Below, in pieces: positions 17,832 to 26,695 of a stretch of DNA of 64,000 bases. The position numbers were made by a program, and so were the translations under genes. Below the pieces are notes generated by a model. That model ran no database searches. It was not told the origin of the DNA and was given only the letters and a program-made list of their open reading frames with translations. Location: contig NZ_CP042913.1 in assembly GCF_008065115.1 (NCBI RefSeq), positions 2,904,695 to 2,968,694 of the forward strand. The letters are read 5' to 3'. How positions within the stretch are numbered: position 1 is the stretch's first letter; each line of letters opens with the position of its first letter. The stretch is from Bythopirellula goksoeyrii. Lineage in GTDB: Bacteria > Planctomycetota > Planctomycetia > Pirellulales > Lacipirellulaceae.

Positions 17832-18044
17832 TCAATCAAAAGCAACTGCCTGAGAGTCGCTTTCTTTGACTGTTCTCCCAGAACGTGTCCATCGGAGTTC
17901 GCCACTGGATGTGTTCACAATTGTGCGACCATCGCCCGAAGGCTTCCATTCCCCAACAAATAGTTGATAAAAAAGGATCGTTACGGCTATGCCAGCCGCA
18001 AAGGCAATTGCTGCAATTCTGATGTCATTTTTGCCATGTATCAT
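17832..18044 (-). CDS. small single-pass membrane protein
   Basis: A 70-residue protein with one hydrophobic helix near residues 9-28 (RIAAIAFAAGIAVTILFYQ) after a short basic head, and a polar outer part with several Ser/Thr. Start ATG 18044. No family recognised, no partner. The clear membrane segment with positive-inside charge is the reason for keeping it. Confidence 0.4.
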   Translation of the reverse strand: MIHGKNDIRIAAIAFAAGIAVTILFYQLFVGEWKPSGDGRTIVNTSSGELRWTRSGRTVKESDSQAVAFD

Positions 18045-18205
18045 TTGAAACTCACTGCATCTTGCAAGTTGAGAAACTGGATTTATACCAGAATCTAGTT
18101 GCTTTCCTTTGCATATAATGAAGTTTGATTTCTTGGATTCAGTATCTCACAGAAGATCACGAACTTGCAACTACTTCAATTCATACTAACGGAGCATTAT
18201 GGACC

Positions 18206-18700
18206 ATGCAGGAATCTAAAGCTTTAATCATGGAACGGCTGCGTCGGGAAGGCCGCTGGGATGAGGCATCCCTCTTCAAGGATCAAACGATCAAGGAACT
18301 CCGGGCAGCTGGCAAGACTCGCAGGGAGGCTGGAGAACTCGCCTGGGCGGAGATGGCAAGAAAGTATCCTCCTGTTAATCAAGCGAACGAGGGCAGCGAT
18401 CTAGGGGTTCTGGACCCTACTGAGGAAGATCTGCCCAATAGCTCACCAGCTACGTTTGTCGGGGATGCGTTCTGGGTCTACAACTCGATTGGCAGGGCGA
18501 CTGTGGTATCTGCAAGTGCGCCAAGTGCTGGGGCCTGGGCCTTGCTCAGATGGGCCAAGCGGAATGAGGATCGATTCTTTGAGCAGATTCTGCCCAAGGC
18601 CTTACAGCTCAGCACTAAGCTTGAGTCGGAGCAAGAATCCCTCGATCAGGAGGATAAAGAGTTGGGCGAACTCGAAGAACTGCTGGGGTGTTCTGTCTGA
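18206..18700 (+). CDS. hypothetical helical protein
   Basis: A 164-residue soluble protein. The ATG at 18206 is preferred over the frame start at 18125 because the sequence becomes protein-like there (MQESKALIMERLRREGRW). The first 60 residues are charged helices (DEASLFKDQTIKELR, KTRREAGELAWAEM), the middle has a FVGDAFWVYNSIG segment, and the end is an acidic coiled coil (ESEQESLDQEDKELGELEEL). A TATAAT at 18114-18119 could be its -10 box. Function unknown; it resembles proteins I recall as hypothetical in planctomycetes. Confidence 0.5.
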   Translation: MQESKALIMERLRREGRWDEASLFKDQTIKELRAAGKTRREAGELAWAEMARKYPPVNQANEGSDLGVLDPTEEDLPNSSPATFVGDAFWVYNSIGRATVVSASAPSAGAWALLRWAKRNEDRFFEQILPKALQLSTKLESEQESLDQEDKELGELEELLGCSV

Positions 18701-19173
18701 GGAGCAGCAAGGGGCATGGCGTAGGTGTCGCGCGATTGCTCCAGACGGTAGATCCCCTACTCATCAGGGCGCGGGCGCGTATAGATTGTACCCAAGGCTA
18801 AACTTTTGGTCAAAGACCTCGGTGCATACTTGACAGTGCGAGCACATTCCGCTAGGATGAGGGTATATTCCAAGTCGGACGGGAACGAACAAATCAGCGA
18901 TGTAACCTTGAGCCGCTGCTTGTCTCCTGGTGATCTGACTGGATGGCTACCTTAGCGTCAGGCAACTGAGCCGTTGACAAGGAGCGGAAAGCTCAGGTAG
19001 GGATAGAGGCTGATTTGGCGACCGATTCATCCGTCAAATAAACAGTGCCTATCAACAGTTGAAAGGGTGGATGCGCGAAGTGTGCATTCATTTACAAACT
19101 TTCCGTTGTTGATTAGCGCTGTATTTTTTTGCGCTCTTCCACAGCGGGTGAACCCCCGTTTCGGAGAAACGCA
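18701..19173. other. non-coding leader of the integrative element
   Basis: About 470 bases before the first element gene. It contains nested complementary segments CTACCT (18947-18952) with AGGTAG (18995-19000), and GAGC (18968-18971) with GCTC (18991-18994), plus an AGCGC/GCGCT pair at 19115-19135 around a T-run that could be an operator. No gene is visible. Confidence 0.35.
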
Positions 19174-19392
19174 ATGTCTTCAAAAAGCCCAACGATTCTT
19201 CTCACCCGCCGACAAGTGGCTGAGGCAATGAATCTATCAGAGCGTTATGTTTTCACACTAACAAAACGCGGTGTGCTCCCCCAAATTCGGCTCGGTAGAT
19301 CCGTGCGCTACCGTGTAAAAGATGTCGAAAAGGCTACATCGTTACTGATTGCAGAGCAGCAGGATTCGCAAGGAGGACACAATGAGTATTAG
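19174..19392 (+). CDS. excisionase-like helix-turn-helix protein
   Basis: A 72-residue DNA-binding protein. LLTRRQVAEAMNLSERYVFTLTKRGVLPQIRLGRSVRYRVKD-type sequence is the MerR-like winged HTH of the excisionase (HTH_17) family: the turn lies near residues 10-30 and the wing near 38-52. The start at ATG 19174 follows CGGAGAAAC. The stop overlaps the start of the next, related HTH gene by 11 bases. It is the first gene of the integrative-element operon and probably helps recombination directionality or acts as regulator. Confidence 0.75.
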   Translation: MSSKSPTILLTRRQVAEAMNLSERYVFTLTKRGVLPQIRLGRSVRYRVKDVEKATSLLIAEQQDSQGGHNEY

Positions 19393-19606
19393 CATCGAAT
19401 CAAGTTCAATTGAACAACAATCCATACCGTCAGCACTTTTGAACGAACATCAAGTCTGCCGCTATTTGGGCAATGTTTCTGCCAAGCATCTCTACAACCT
19501 ACGGAAACGCGGCGACCTGCCATTCGTCTCTGTCGGACGCAGGATCTTGTATAGCCGAATCGCTCTTGATAGATGGATAGAAGAGCGTCAGCAGCAAAGT
19601 AAATAA
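19382..19606 (+). CDS. second excisionase-like helix-turn-helix protein
   Basis: A 74-residue protein from ATG 19382, preceded by an excellent AGGAGG. It has the same winged-HTH layout as its neighbour (NEHQVCRYLGNVSAKHLYNL, then VSVGRRILYSRIALDRWI), so the two may be an old tandem duplication specialised for different sites. Probably the recombination directionality factor or an operon regulator of the element. No metal-binding or other domain. Confidence 0.72.
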   Translation: MSISIESSSIEQQSIPSALLNEHQVCRYLGNVSAKHLYNLRKRGDLPFVSVGRRILYSRIALDRWIEERQQQSK

Positions 19607-19689
19607 CCAATTCACCTTCCCGTTGTGGGCCAAAGGAAATGGGCCGGCTGTGACGGCAGCAACGGGCCAAGTAAAAGGAGCACAAGGAC

Positions 19690-19950
19690 GTGCGCGAATA
19701 TTATACACAATCACGGAAGAAACCACCAACTAATGGGCAAAAAAGAGAATCGGGTCTTGTCCCATTTCCACTTTCCAAGATCAAGCCGTCGCCTGAGAAC
19801 GACAAGCTTTATCGGCAGACTGATCCTAATGGTGCCGACAACGCAGAGATCGAAGCCGAGCGGAAAGACGCAAGGTTTCTGGCAGGCGTATGGGAGACCG
19901 TCAAAGATGTCCTGCAAGACATCGACTTTGACATGGAGGGCGCAGCATGA
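19690..19950 (+). CDS. small unknown protein of the integrative element
   Basis: An 86-residue protein from GTG 19690 with AAGGAG upstream. The N-terminal half is basic and proline-rich (RKKPPTNGQKRESG), the C-terminal half an acidic helix (FLAGVWETVKDVLQDIDFDME). Its stop overlaps the next start as ATGA, so it is translationally coupled to the following genes. Not recognised. Confidence 0.5.
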   Translation: MREYYTQSRKKPPTNGQKRESGLVPFPLSKIKPSPENDKLYRQTDPNGADNAEIEAERKDARFLAGVWETVKDVLQDIDFDMEGAA

Positions 19951-20252
19951 TCGACCTCGTTTCCATCACCGCCAAGTTGCGAACAATCGAAAAAGCTGGG
20001 CTGCTTCCTGAATTAGAGCACGAACTATCCCACCAACGGCGGCAGATTCCCGACGATCCCTTTCAAGCTGACCCGTGGTTGCGATGCAATGCCGATTACT
20101 TGGCACGCACTACCAGCAGGATCACCGGAGAATCTTTATATCGCTGCCGTAATGCTGCGGTAGAAGTTCTGGCCAATACTAAGGCATCCCATGCGGCAAA
20201 GTTGATCGACCGATTCTATCAACGCGTCAGTGGCAGGAGGCAGGCACTATGA
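19947..20252 (+). CDS. small helical protein of the integrative element
   Basis: A 101-residue protein linked by ATGA overlaps to both neighbours. It is largely alpha-helical and basic (TAKLRTIEKAGLLPELEHEL, then LARTTSRITGESLYRCRNAAVEVL). No known family; its place directly before the RepA-like ATPase suggests a replication or regulation accessory role, which is inference. Confidence 0.5.
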   Translation: MIDLVSITAKLRTIEKAGLLPELEHELSHQRRQIPDDPFQADPWLRCNADYLARTTSRITGESLYRCRNAAVEVLANTKASHAAKLIDRFYQRVSGRRQAL

Positions 20253-21586
20253 CCGACCTCCTGAAAATCAAAGTTGGCGGCGATGCTGACTACAAAGGGC
20301 ATCGTACTGTCTTGCTGACATACGGCGTGTTTGTCCATCGGGACAAGTTTGACTTGGACTCTGAGTTCCAGCGAGACAAGTATCTTGATCGAGTTGTGCC
20401 GAAAATTGAACGGCTCATGGATCAAGCCGAGCTATACAAGAACTGTTCGTTTCAAGGGACTCAGACGAATCAGAATTCCCCGGTTGGAATCGAGATCAAG
20501 CAAAAGCTGATCGAGGCGCTCGAAGATGCGGAGAATAATCCGCAATCGCTCTGGCAACCCGAGATGACCAGCATGGCCGACATTGCACCAATCGAGCCTG
20601 AATGGTTCTGGACTGACTACATCCCCGCCGGCGCTATCACAGTTCTGGATGGTGACCCCGGTCTAGGGAAGTCACAAGCGACTATCGACATCACGGCACG
20701 TTGTACCCGTGGCGATGCGATGCCACCCCTATCGGCACCTGATCTGACCTATCCGCCTGGATGCGTGTTGCTCACCAATTGCGAAGATGACCCCGCTAGG
20801 GTTATTCGTCCGCGACTTGATGCAGCAGGTGCAAGGATTGATCGTGTCCACCTGCTGCGTGAGATGGATGGATTCGACGGCGCAGAGAAACGACCCGTTT
20901 CACTACCGGGAGACCTGGCGACAATCGAAGTGCTGATCGTCGAGAAGAAAATCATTCTCTGGGTAATTGATCCCTGGGTAGCTTACCTGGACGGCAAACT
21001 ATCCATGAACAACGACTCGGACGTGAGGCGATGCCTTGGACAATTGGCGGCAATGGCAGAGCGGACGGGCGTTGCTGTTCTCTTGGTGAGGCATCTCAAT
21101 AAGAAAACGGGATCACATGCTATCTATCGTGGCGGCGGTTCCATCGGGATCACGGGCGCGGCGAGAAGCGTGCTCATGGTTGGACAAGATCCAGCCGACA
21201 GCGATAGCCGCATATTGGCGCCAGTGAAGTCGAATCTTGGACCAGAGCCACCTAGCCTACGGTTCTCTATCGAATCACTCGAAGGCACATCCCGCGTTGT
21301 CTGGGGTGACTCCTGCGACGTGAAAGCATGTGACCTACTCAAGCAGGATGGCAAGCCGTCTGGCGGTTCCAAGCAGCAGCAGGCGGAAAGCATCATCAAC
21401 GACATTCTGGGCAATGGCCCCCGTGGAGAAAACGAAGTATTGCAAGCCTGTGAGGATGCTGGAATTAGCAAGGCGACCTACTGGCGAGCGCGTCAGAAGC
21501 TGGAAGTTCAATCTGAGAAAGTCGGTTTCAACGATGGCTGGATGCTGAGTCTACCTAGCAATAACGGAGTCTGCCATGAGTTCTAA
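20249..21586 (+). CDS. RepA-like AAA_25 family ATPase
   Basis: A 445-residue RecA-fold ATPase. After a divergent N-terminal domain, residues ~120-360 hold the ATPase: Walker A GDPGLGKS near 147-154, a conserved NCEDD near 185, Walker B ILWVIDPW near 236-243, and the sensor-like LVRHLNKK followed by YRGGGSIGITGAARS near 290-305, which is typical of plasmid and phage RepA hexameric helicases and their genomic-island relatives. The C-terminal 60 residues look like a winged helix (GENEVLQACEDAGISKATYWRARQ cut short here). It probably serves replication of the excised element. The stop lies 11 bases inside the next gene. Confidence 0.8.
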   Translation: MTDLLKIKVGGDADYKGHRTVLLTYGVFVHRDKFDLDSEFQRDKYLDRVVPKIERLMDQAELYKNCSFQGTQTNQNSPVGIEIKQKLIEALEDAENNPQSLWQPEMTSMADIAPIEPEWFWTDYIPAGAITVLDGDPGLGKSQATIDITARCTRGDAMPPLSAPDLTYPPGCVLLTNCEDDPARVIRPRLDAAGARIDRVHLLREMDGFDGAEKRPVSLPGDLATIEVLIVEKKIILWVIDPWVAYLDGKLSMNNDSDVRRCLGQLAAMAERTGVAVLLVRHLNKKTGSHAIYRGGGSIGITGAARSVLMVGQDPADSDSRILAPVKSNLGPEPPSLRFSIESLEGTSRVVWGDSCDVKACDLLKQDGKPSGGSKQQQAESIINDILGNGPRGENEVLQACEDAGISKATYWRARQKLEVQSEKVGFNDGWMLSLPSNNGVCHEF

Positions 21587-21923
21587 GTCACGAAGAATAT
21601 CAACGAAGGCTATCACCGATGAGAGCCTTCGGAAGCGAAGAGTATCACGAGAGAGTGTTAATGATATCCTTCGATTAAATCAGCGGTTTCACGCAAATAG
21701 CAATGAGAGCCTTCGGGGGGCTGAGACTGACGATGCAGCGAAGGCTCTCAAGTCTCACACCCCCCCGGGAACTGACCGGGAAGCCGATCGTCTGGCACGT
21801 ATCGAACGACTGCTCGGTGACCCTCGGCAAAGCAGTGTCATAGCACGATACTTCGATGATAAGGCTTATCGCGAAGCAACAGTGATTGCTCAAAGAACCA
21901 ACTCGAACCCACCTAGCAAATAA
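21576..21923 (+). CDS. small charged protein with READRLARIERL motif
   Basis: A 115-residue basic protein overlapping the ATPase gene by 11 bases. The first 70 residues are disordered-looking and basic; the conserved part is TDREADRLARIERLLG followed by a short region ending YREATVIAQR. The same motif occurs in the minus-strand gene at 63740-63946, where READRLARIERI is followed by a matching YQRATQLAK. It is thus a shared component of two elements in this window. Function unknown. Confidence 0.6.
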   Translation: MSSKSRRISTKAITDESLRKRRVSRESVNDILRLNQRFHANSNESLRGAETDDAAKALKSHTPPGTDREADRLARIERLLGDPRQSSVIARYFDDKAYREATVIAQRTNSNPPSK

Positions 21924-21929
21924 TAATAC

Positions 21930-21958
21930 TTGACAAATAACAAGCACATCCCGATACT
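21930..21958 (+). promoter_or_regulatory. sigma-70-type promoter giving a leaderless transcript
   Basis: A perfect TTGACA (21930-21935) and a GATACT -10 box (21953-21958) are separated by 17 bases. A start about seven bases downstream would fall on or next to the A of the ATG at 21965, and no Shine-Dalgarno lies before that ATG. This predicts a leaderless mRNA for the XRE regulator, and probably for the integrase two bases after it. Confidence 0.6.
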
Positions 21959-21964
21959 ACTGTA

Positions 21965-22168
21965 ATGGCAAGACTTATATCAGAGCAGTTGAAAGCAGCA
22001 GTGCTCAGGGCGGATTGCAGTTGTTATGCGATTCATCAAGCAACGGGCGTCGATGAGGCCGCTTTGTCTCGGTTCCTCAGTGGCGAACGCGGCCTTTCAT
22101 TGGCTACAGTCGATAAGCTTGCCGATTTTTTGAACCTGGAATTAGTCGAGAGAAAACGAAAGGGCTAA
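21965..22168 (+). CDS. XRE-family helix-turn-helix regulator
   Basis: A 67-residue Cro/CI-type repressor. The five-helix HTH is visible: SEQLKAAVLRADCSCYAIHQ, then GVDEAALSRFLSGERGLS and TVDKLADFLNLEL. It is so short that it is only the DNA-binding domain. It lies directly behind a strong promoter and ends two bases before the integrase, so it likely controls the integrase and its own transcription. Many such proteins silence integrative elements; that role is inferred. Confidence 0.8.
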   Translation: MARLISEQLKAAVLRADCSCYAIHQATGVDEAALSRFLSGERGLSLATVDKLADFLNLELVERKRKG

Positions 22169-22170
22169 CC

Positions 22171-23482
<1,312 letters not shown>

Positions 23483-23840
23483 CCCAGACTGATCGAAACG
23501 CATTAGTGCCATTTCCTTCGGGAATAACAGTACTTTACACACTTTTCGGGTGCATTGCAATCCCTTGCAACCGGTTGCGTTCTTTCTCGGGAAAATGCGG
23601 TACTTCAGCCAGACCCTAAAAGTTAAAACGGTACATACCGGATTATCTGGGAAGCAAAGTAGGCGATTGCATCACTCGCCTTCGATCTTGTCCCCACCCT
23701 CCTTTGCGGTGTCGGCACATCGATGATGGCTATCGACTGCGAATCATGTCGGGTTTGGAATCACATTGGACTACCGCTGGAGACTTGAGGTGTTCACGTC
23801 CAACGACGATCTAACGATTGAATTTGCCAGAGGGTTGAGG

Positions 23841-23927
23841 CCAGATTTTAATCCCGGTGCCCGGGCTTCAGGTACCATCGGTATAGCGTACTGGTTCAGC
23901 TACTCCCATTCAGAGGATTTTCCAGCC
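23841..23927. repeat. dispersed repeat, copy B
   Basis: About 85 bases aligned with 12895-12979 with few mismatches, including the core GGTACCATCGGTATAGCG. It lies about 400 bases right of the att repeat, as copy A does, so the two flanks may be one duplicated segment. Confidence 0.7.
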
Positions 23928-24104
23928 AAGTGAAAAGCTCTTTGCCAATAACGATTATTCTGTTATTAAAAGTATGTCTTTTCTGCGTTATTTGTCTGCT
24001 AGTAAACTCGATGGCTACTATTTGATCGGATTTCACTTGACTTTGGCCTGCCGACATACGATACTTCCAATAGCTCATCCACCTAGTTGTGGAAGGAGTA
24101 ACTG

Positions 24105-24125
24105 GGCCGTCCCTTTGGGGCGGCC
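24105..24125 (-). terminator. GC-rich hairpin, possible terminator
   Basis: A nine-pair stem GGCCGTCCC-TTT-GGGGCGGCC (one G-T pair) 18 bases beyond the stop of the minus-strand gene at 24143. There is no U-run after it on that strand, so it may stop transcription only weakly or protect the 3' end. Confidence 0.45.
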
Positions 24126-24142
24126 TCGGTCATTCTCTGCTA

Positions 24143-24616
24143 TTACTTAGCTGAATTCTTCATTTGCTTTTCTAGCTTAACCCTTTGGTGAGATCGCTCT
24201 AGATCATAGGCTGTGACGAGAAATGCGCCGCCACTACGTAAGTCAAGTACAGTAAGATAGGAAAAATCTGGAAGGGTAATTAAAGCTCGCAGTTTTCCTC
24301 TATGCGTTTCTTCCCAAGAAAGCACATCATTAGATCCGCAATGGTTTATCATTGCACGTGGCCACAGTATTCGCTGACATCGCTCTGGACGGATATTCCT
24401 AAGGTCTTCTGGTCCAGATCCGTTTGATATGATGTGCCAAAAGCCAGAGTGGCGACCATTGATTGGTTGCCCATTGTTCAACCTGACTTTTTTCCCTTTG
24501 TAAACGGCTGTATTTGAAATGAAATCGTTACAGAAGTGATTAAAGAGAATGTCCTCGTATTGCTGCCATTTCATATCTCCCTGGTGAACAAGGTCGGGTA
24601 GCCAATTGAGTAACAA
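24143..24616 (-). CDS. hypothetical partner of the DUF3800 protein, possibly nuclease-like
   Basis: A 157-residue protein with no named family that I can be sure of. It begins at TTG 24616, preceded by AAAGAGG at correct spacing; ATG 24574 is an alternative. The centre has GRHSGFWHIIS near 56-66, then RPERCQRILWPRAMINH near 77-93, and LDLRSGGAFLVTAYDLE near 125-141. A His-led strand followed by Arg-rich helices and a final YxL strand recalls small RNases of the barnase-EndoU-RelE type, but I see this only as likeness. It starts three bases after the DUF3800 stop, so the two are an operon. Confidence 0.55.
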   Translation of the reverse strand: MLLNWLPDLVHQGDMKWQQYEDILFNHFCNDFISNTAVYKGKKVRLNNGQPINGRHSGFWHIISNGSGPEDLRNIRPERCQRILWPRAMINHCGSNDVLSWEETHRGKLRALITLPDFSYLTVLDLRSGGAFLVTAYDLERSHQRVKLEKQMKNSAK

Positions 24617-24619
24617 GTG

Positions 24620-25324
24620 CTATACCTCTTTGCCGCACCAATGAAATATGTTGACTTTCTGCTCTCGAAGAAGCGTAGGCCGCATTAGATCGTACCCGGA
24701 TTTCCGACGTACTTGCTCAAGAATCGCTAATTTCGCCTCACTAGTTTCCAATTTTCGGTTTGCATATCCAACACAACCTACCAAAAGATCTGCAAGTTGA
24801 AGTTGTTCGATCTCATGAGACCTGACGATTTGGACTCTTTCAATTATGTCTCTGCAGAAATCATAATTTGCGTTTCCAAGGACTTCTTTCAACTTCCGGA
24901 CTTTAGGGCCGCCCCTTGAATCCTTTATGTCAATGTATATGTGGTATCGCGAAGAGGGGCTAAACAAAACCTTGAGCATGTCAAAGTACATTTTATAGTA
25001 CCACTGATCGTGGTCTTGGCCGAAGTCGCCATGTCGAAGGTTGGTTTTGTCTGCAACTAATGCACGGAAATGTAGATTTCCTTGCTGAAAAAAATAGTCG
25101 ATCAACGACAAATAGAAATCCACTTTTGAAGGTGTGACTTTAGTCCACTTGATTTCAAACCAAGGAGGCAAATCATGTTTTACTTTGATTTCCCTAATCT
25201 CGCTTGCGATCATGGATGCCTCTCTTAGTGGGCACCAGATAGCACCTAACACCATAGCGCAAGCACCATCGCTTTCTAAATGGCAACTTTCATCGCAGTA
25301 GATGTTGAATGTCTGCTTCTGCAT
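24620..25324 (-). CDS. DUF3800 domain protein
   Basis: A 234-residue protein with the RNase H-like DUF3800 fold: IYCDESCH near residues 8-15 (first acidic strand DES), LGAIWCP near 27, an EIKWTKV segment near 60, YIDIKDSRG near 130, and the C-terminal acidic site QLQLADLLVGCVGYANR near 185-200. These acidic residues match the DES...D...D..AD pattern of the family, which is widespread in mobile elements and defence islands and of unknown activity. ATG 25324 is chosen because the frame becomes family-like there; an upstream ATG at 25426 adds 34 residues. Operon with the next gene. Confidence 0.75.
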   Translation of the reverse strand: MQKQTFNIYCDESCHLESDGACAMVLGAIWCPLREASMIASEIREIKVKHDLPPWFEIKWTKVTPSKVDFYLSLIDYFFQQGNLHFRALVADKTNLRHGDFGQDHDQWYYKMYFDMLKVLFSPSSRYHIYIDIKDSRGGPKVRKLKEVLGNANYDFCRDIIERVQIVRSHEIEQLQLADLLVGCVGYANRKLETSEAKLAILEQVRRKSGYDLMRPTLLREQKVNIFHWCGKEV

Positions 25325-25791
25325 AAATATCTTCTGGAGAGCGACTAGCATCTCTGTTGATGCAAGAGTCCTATAATTTGATTTGAGTCGATCTTTCGTG
25401 TGAGTTCGACTACTCCCAGTCTTCATTTACTTTGAACGCGGCGTTTGACAGCCCTTGGAAGTACGTCCCTTGCTCAAGTACAGGCCTTACCTTCAGCGAC
25501 AATGTTACTTCGGCCCTTTCCACTCTAGTTGGCCTAATGGGAAGTTAGGACGCTCATGCGCACTTCGGGGGGGATCTAAGGTGCTCCGCGTTTTTTTACC
25601 ATTGGATTATCGTATTTCACAAAAACGTTCGTCAACCCTATTGCAGCGTCGATGAAATGCATTGCAATAAATACTTTTTTCGCAAAGAATAAAGCACTTC
25701 TTAGGAACTCCAACCGTTACTCGTTTGCACGTTCCCGCATACCACGACTATACAGAGCGGCAGTACGTTAAGTGCATTAGTGGGATTCTCG
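25325..25791. other. intergenic region
   Basis: About 470 bases between the DUF3800 gene and the SRAP gene stop (less if the DUF3800 gene starts at 25426). It holds GCATTAGTGGG at 25774-25784, which matches 23434-23444 at the att site. No gene is supported. Confidence 0.3.
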
Positions 25792-26412
25792 TCACGATTT
25801 CTCACCAAACAGAAACGTCCCATCGGCTGACGGTAGCAACAGGCCGTTCAATGGCTCTCGTTCAACTACCTCCGAATCGAGCCAAGATGCTTGATCGACC
25901 TCCTCTATGAGAACGACCGGCATTCTGTGATGCCCCACCTCTCTGATTTCAGCGTTCGGATTTGTAGTAACTATTGTGCAACTCTCGATAACCTCACCGT
26001 CCCCCTGCCAGTGCTCCCACAATCCAGCAAAGACAAACGGCTCGTTGTCTGGCAGGTAGAAGTAGTGGCCCCTTTCCATGAACTCAGTGGCAGGAATCAG
26101 ACATCGGCGACTCTTGAAAGCAGCCCGAAAAGTTGGCTTCGAGTGGATAGTCTCCCCTCGGGCATTGAAGCATTTTCGCTGAAAGGCTTTGCGGGAAGTC
26201 TTCCGGCCTGAGGGTTTCCACCAGAACGGCAGCAGCCCCCACTCCATTGGCACAATCTCACGGTTGCCTGAATCATCTAAGCGAATCACGGGAATTTGGC
26301 TGAGCGGGTAGAAGTCGCCAAAGGGCAGGGGGAGTTGGTCGTCGGCAATGGTAGCCTTGAACTGCTTGGCGAGTTGCCGGGCCTCGTTCAGTAGTCGGAA
26401 GTGGTGACACAT
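25792..26412 (-). CDS. SRAP-family (HMCES/YedK-like) DNA-protein crosslinking peptidase
   Basis: A 206-residue protein beginning Met-Cys; after Met removal Cys2 becomes the N-terminal catalytic residue that crosslinks to abasic sites in single-stranded DNA. Other family marks are the active-site region FNARGETI near residues 85-92, ALIPATEF-like RRCLIPATEFME near 103-114, and HHRMPVVL near 160-167 with the conserved His. Family function: SOS-associated protection of abasic sites. It follows the HTH gene by nine bases in an operon with the S1/P1 nuclease, which gives a mixed secreted-nuclease and DNA-repair operon whose logic is unclear. Confidence 0.88.
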   Translation of the reverse strand: MCHHFRLLNEARQLAKQFKATIADDQLPLPFGDFYPLSQIPVIRLDDSGNREIVPMEWGLLPFWWKPSGRKTSRKAFQRKCFNARGETIHSKPTFRAAFKSRRCLIPATEFMERGHYFYLPDNEPFVFAGLWEHWQGDGEVIESCTIVTTNPNAEIREVGHHRMPVVLIEEVDQASWLDSEVVEREPLNGLLLPSADGTFLFGEKS

Positions 26413-26421
26413 AAACGATAC

Positions 26422-26685
26422 TCAGTTCCACCCATCGTCCTTACGCCCGCACTTCCGCTTCTCTCTGAGAGTTAGCTTGTCGTTGATCGACGTGAAGCCG
26501 TGCTTGATTGCCACTCTTGTTAGCAAGGCGGCTTTGTGGGTGCCAAAGGCTTCCATAGCGGCTGCTCTGTGTTGGAGTACGGTGTGTTTTGAAATGCCGA
26601 GAATGGCGGCAGTCTCGGTGACATCACAACCAAGGCTTCTCAGTCTCACTACTTCGGCTTGCCGAGGGGATAAATGCGGTTTCAT
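26422..26685 (-). CDS. LuxR-type helix-turn-helix protein
   Basis: An 87-residue protein consisting mainly of a LuxR/GerE HTH: LSPRQAEVVRLRSLGCDVTETAAILGISKHTVLQHR with the typical TVxxHR recognition helix, followed by a helix (AAAMEAFGTHKAALLTRVA) and a basic tail. Start ATG 26685 is preferred since it lies ten bases after the nuclease stop with GGAGG upstream; ATG 26730 would overlap that gene. There is no receiver or ligand domain. Probably a local transcription regulator. Confidence 0.75.
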   Translation of the reverse strand: MKPHLSPRQAEVVRLRSLGCDVTETAAILGISKHTVLQHRAAAMEAFGTHKAALLTRVAIKHGFTSINDKLTLREKRKCGRKDDGWN

Positions 26686-26695
26686 GCGATTGCTG

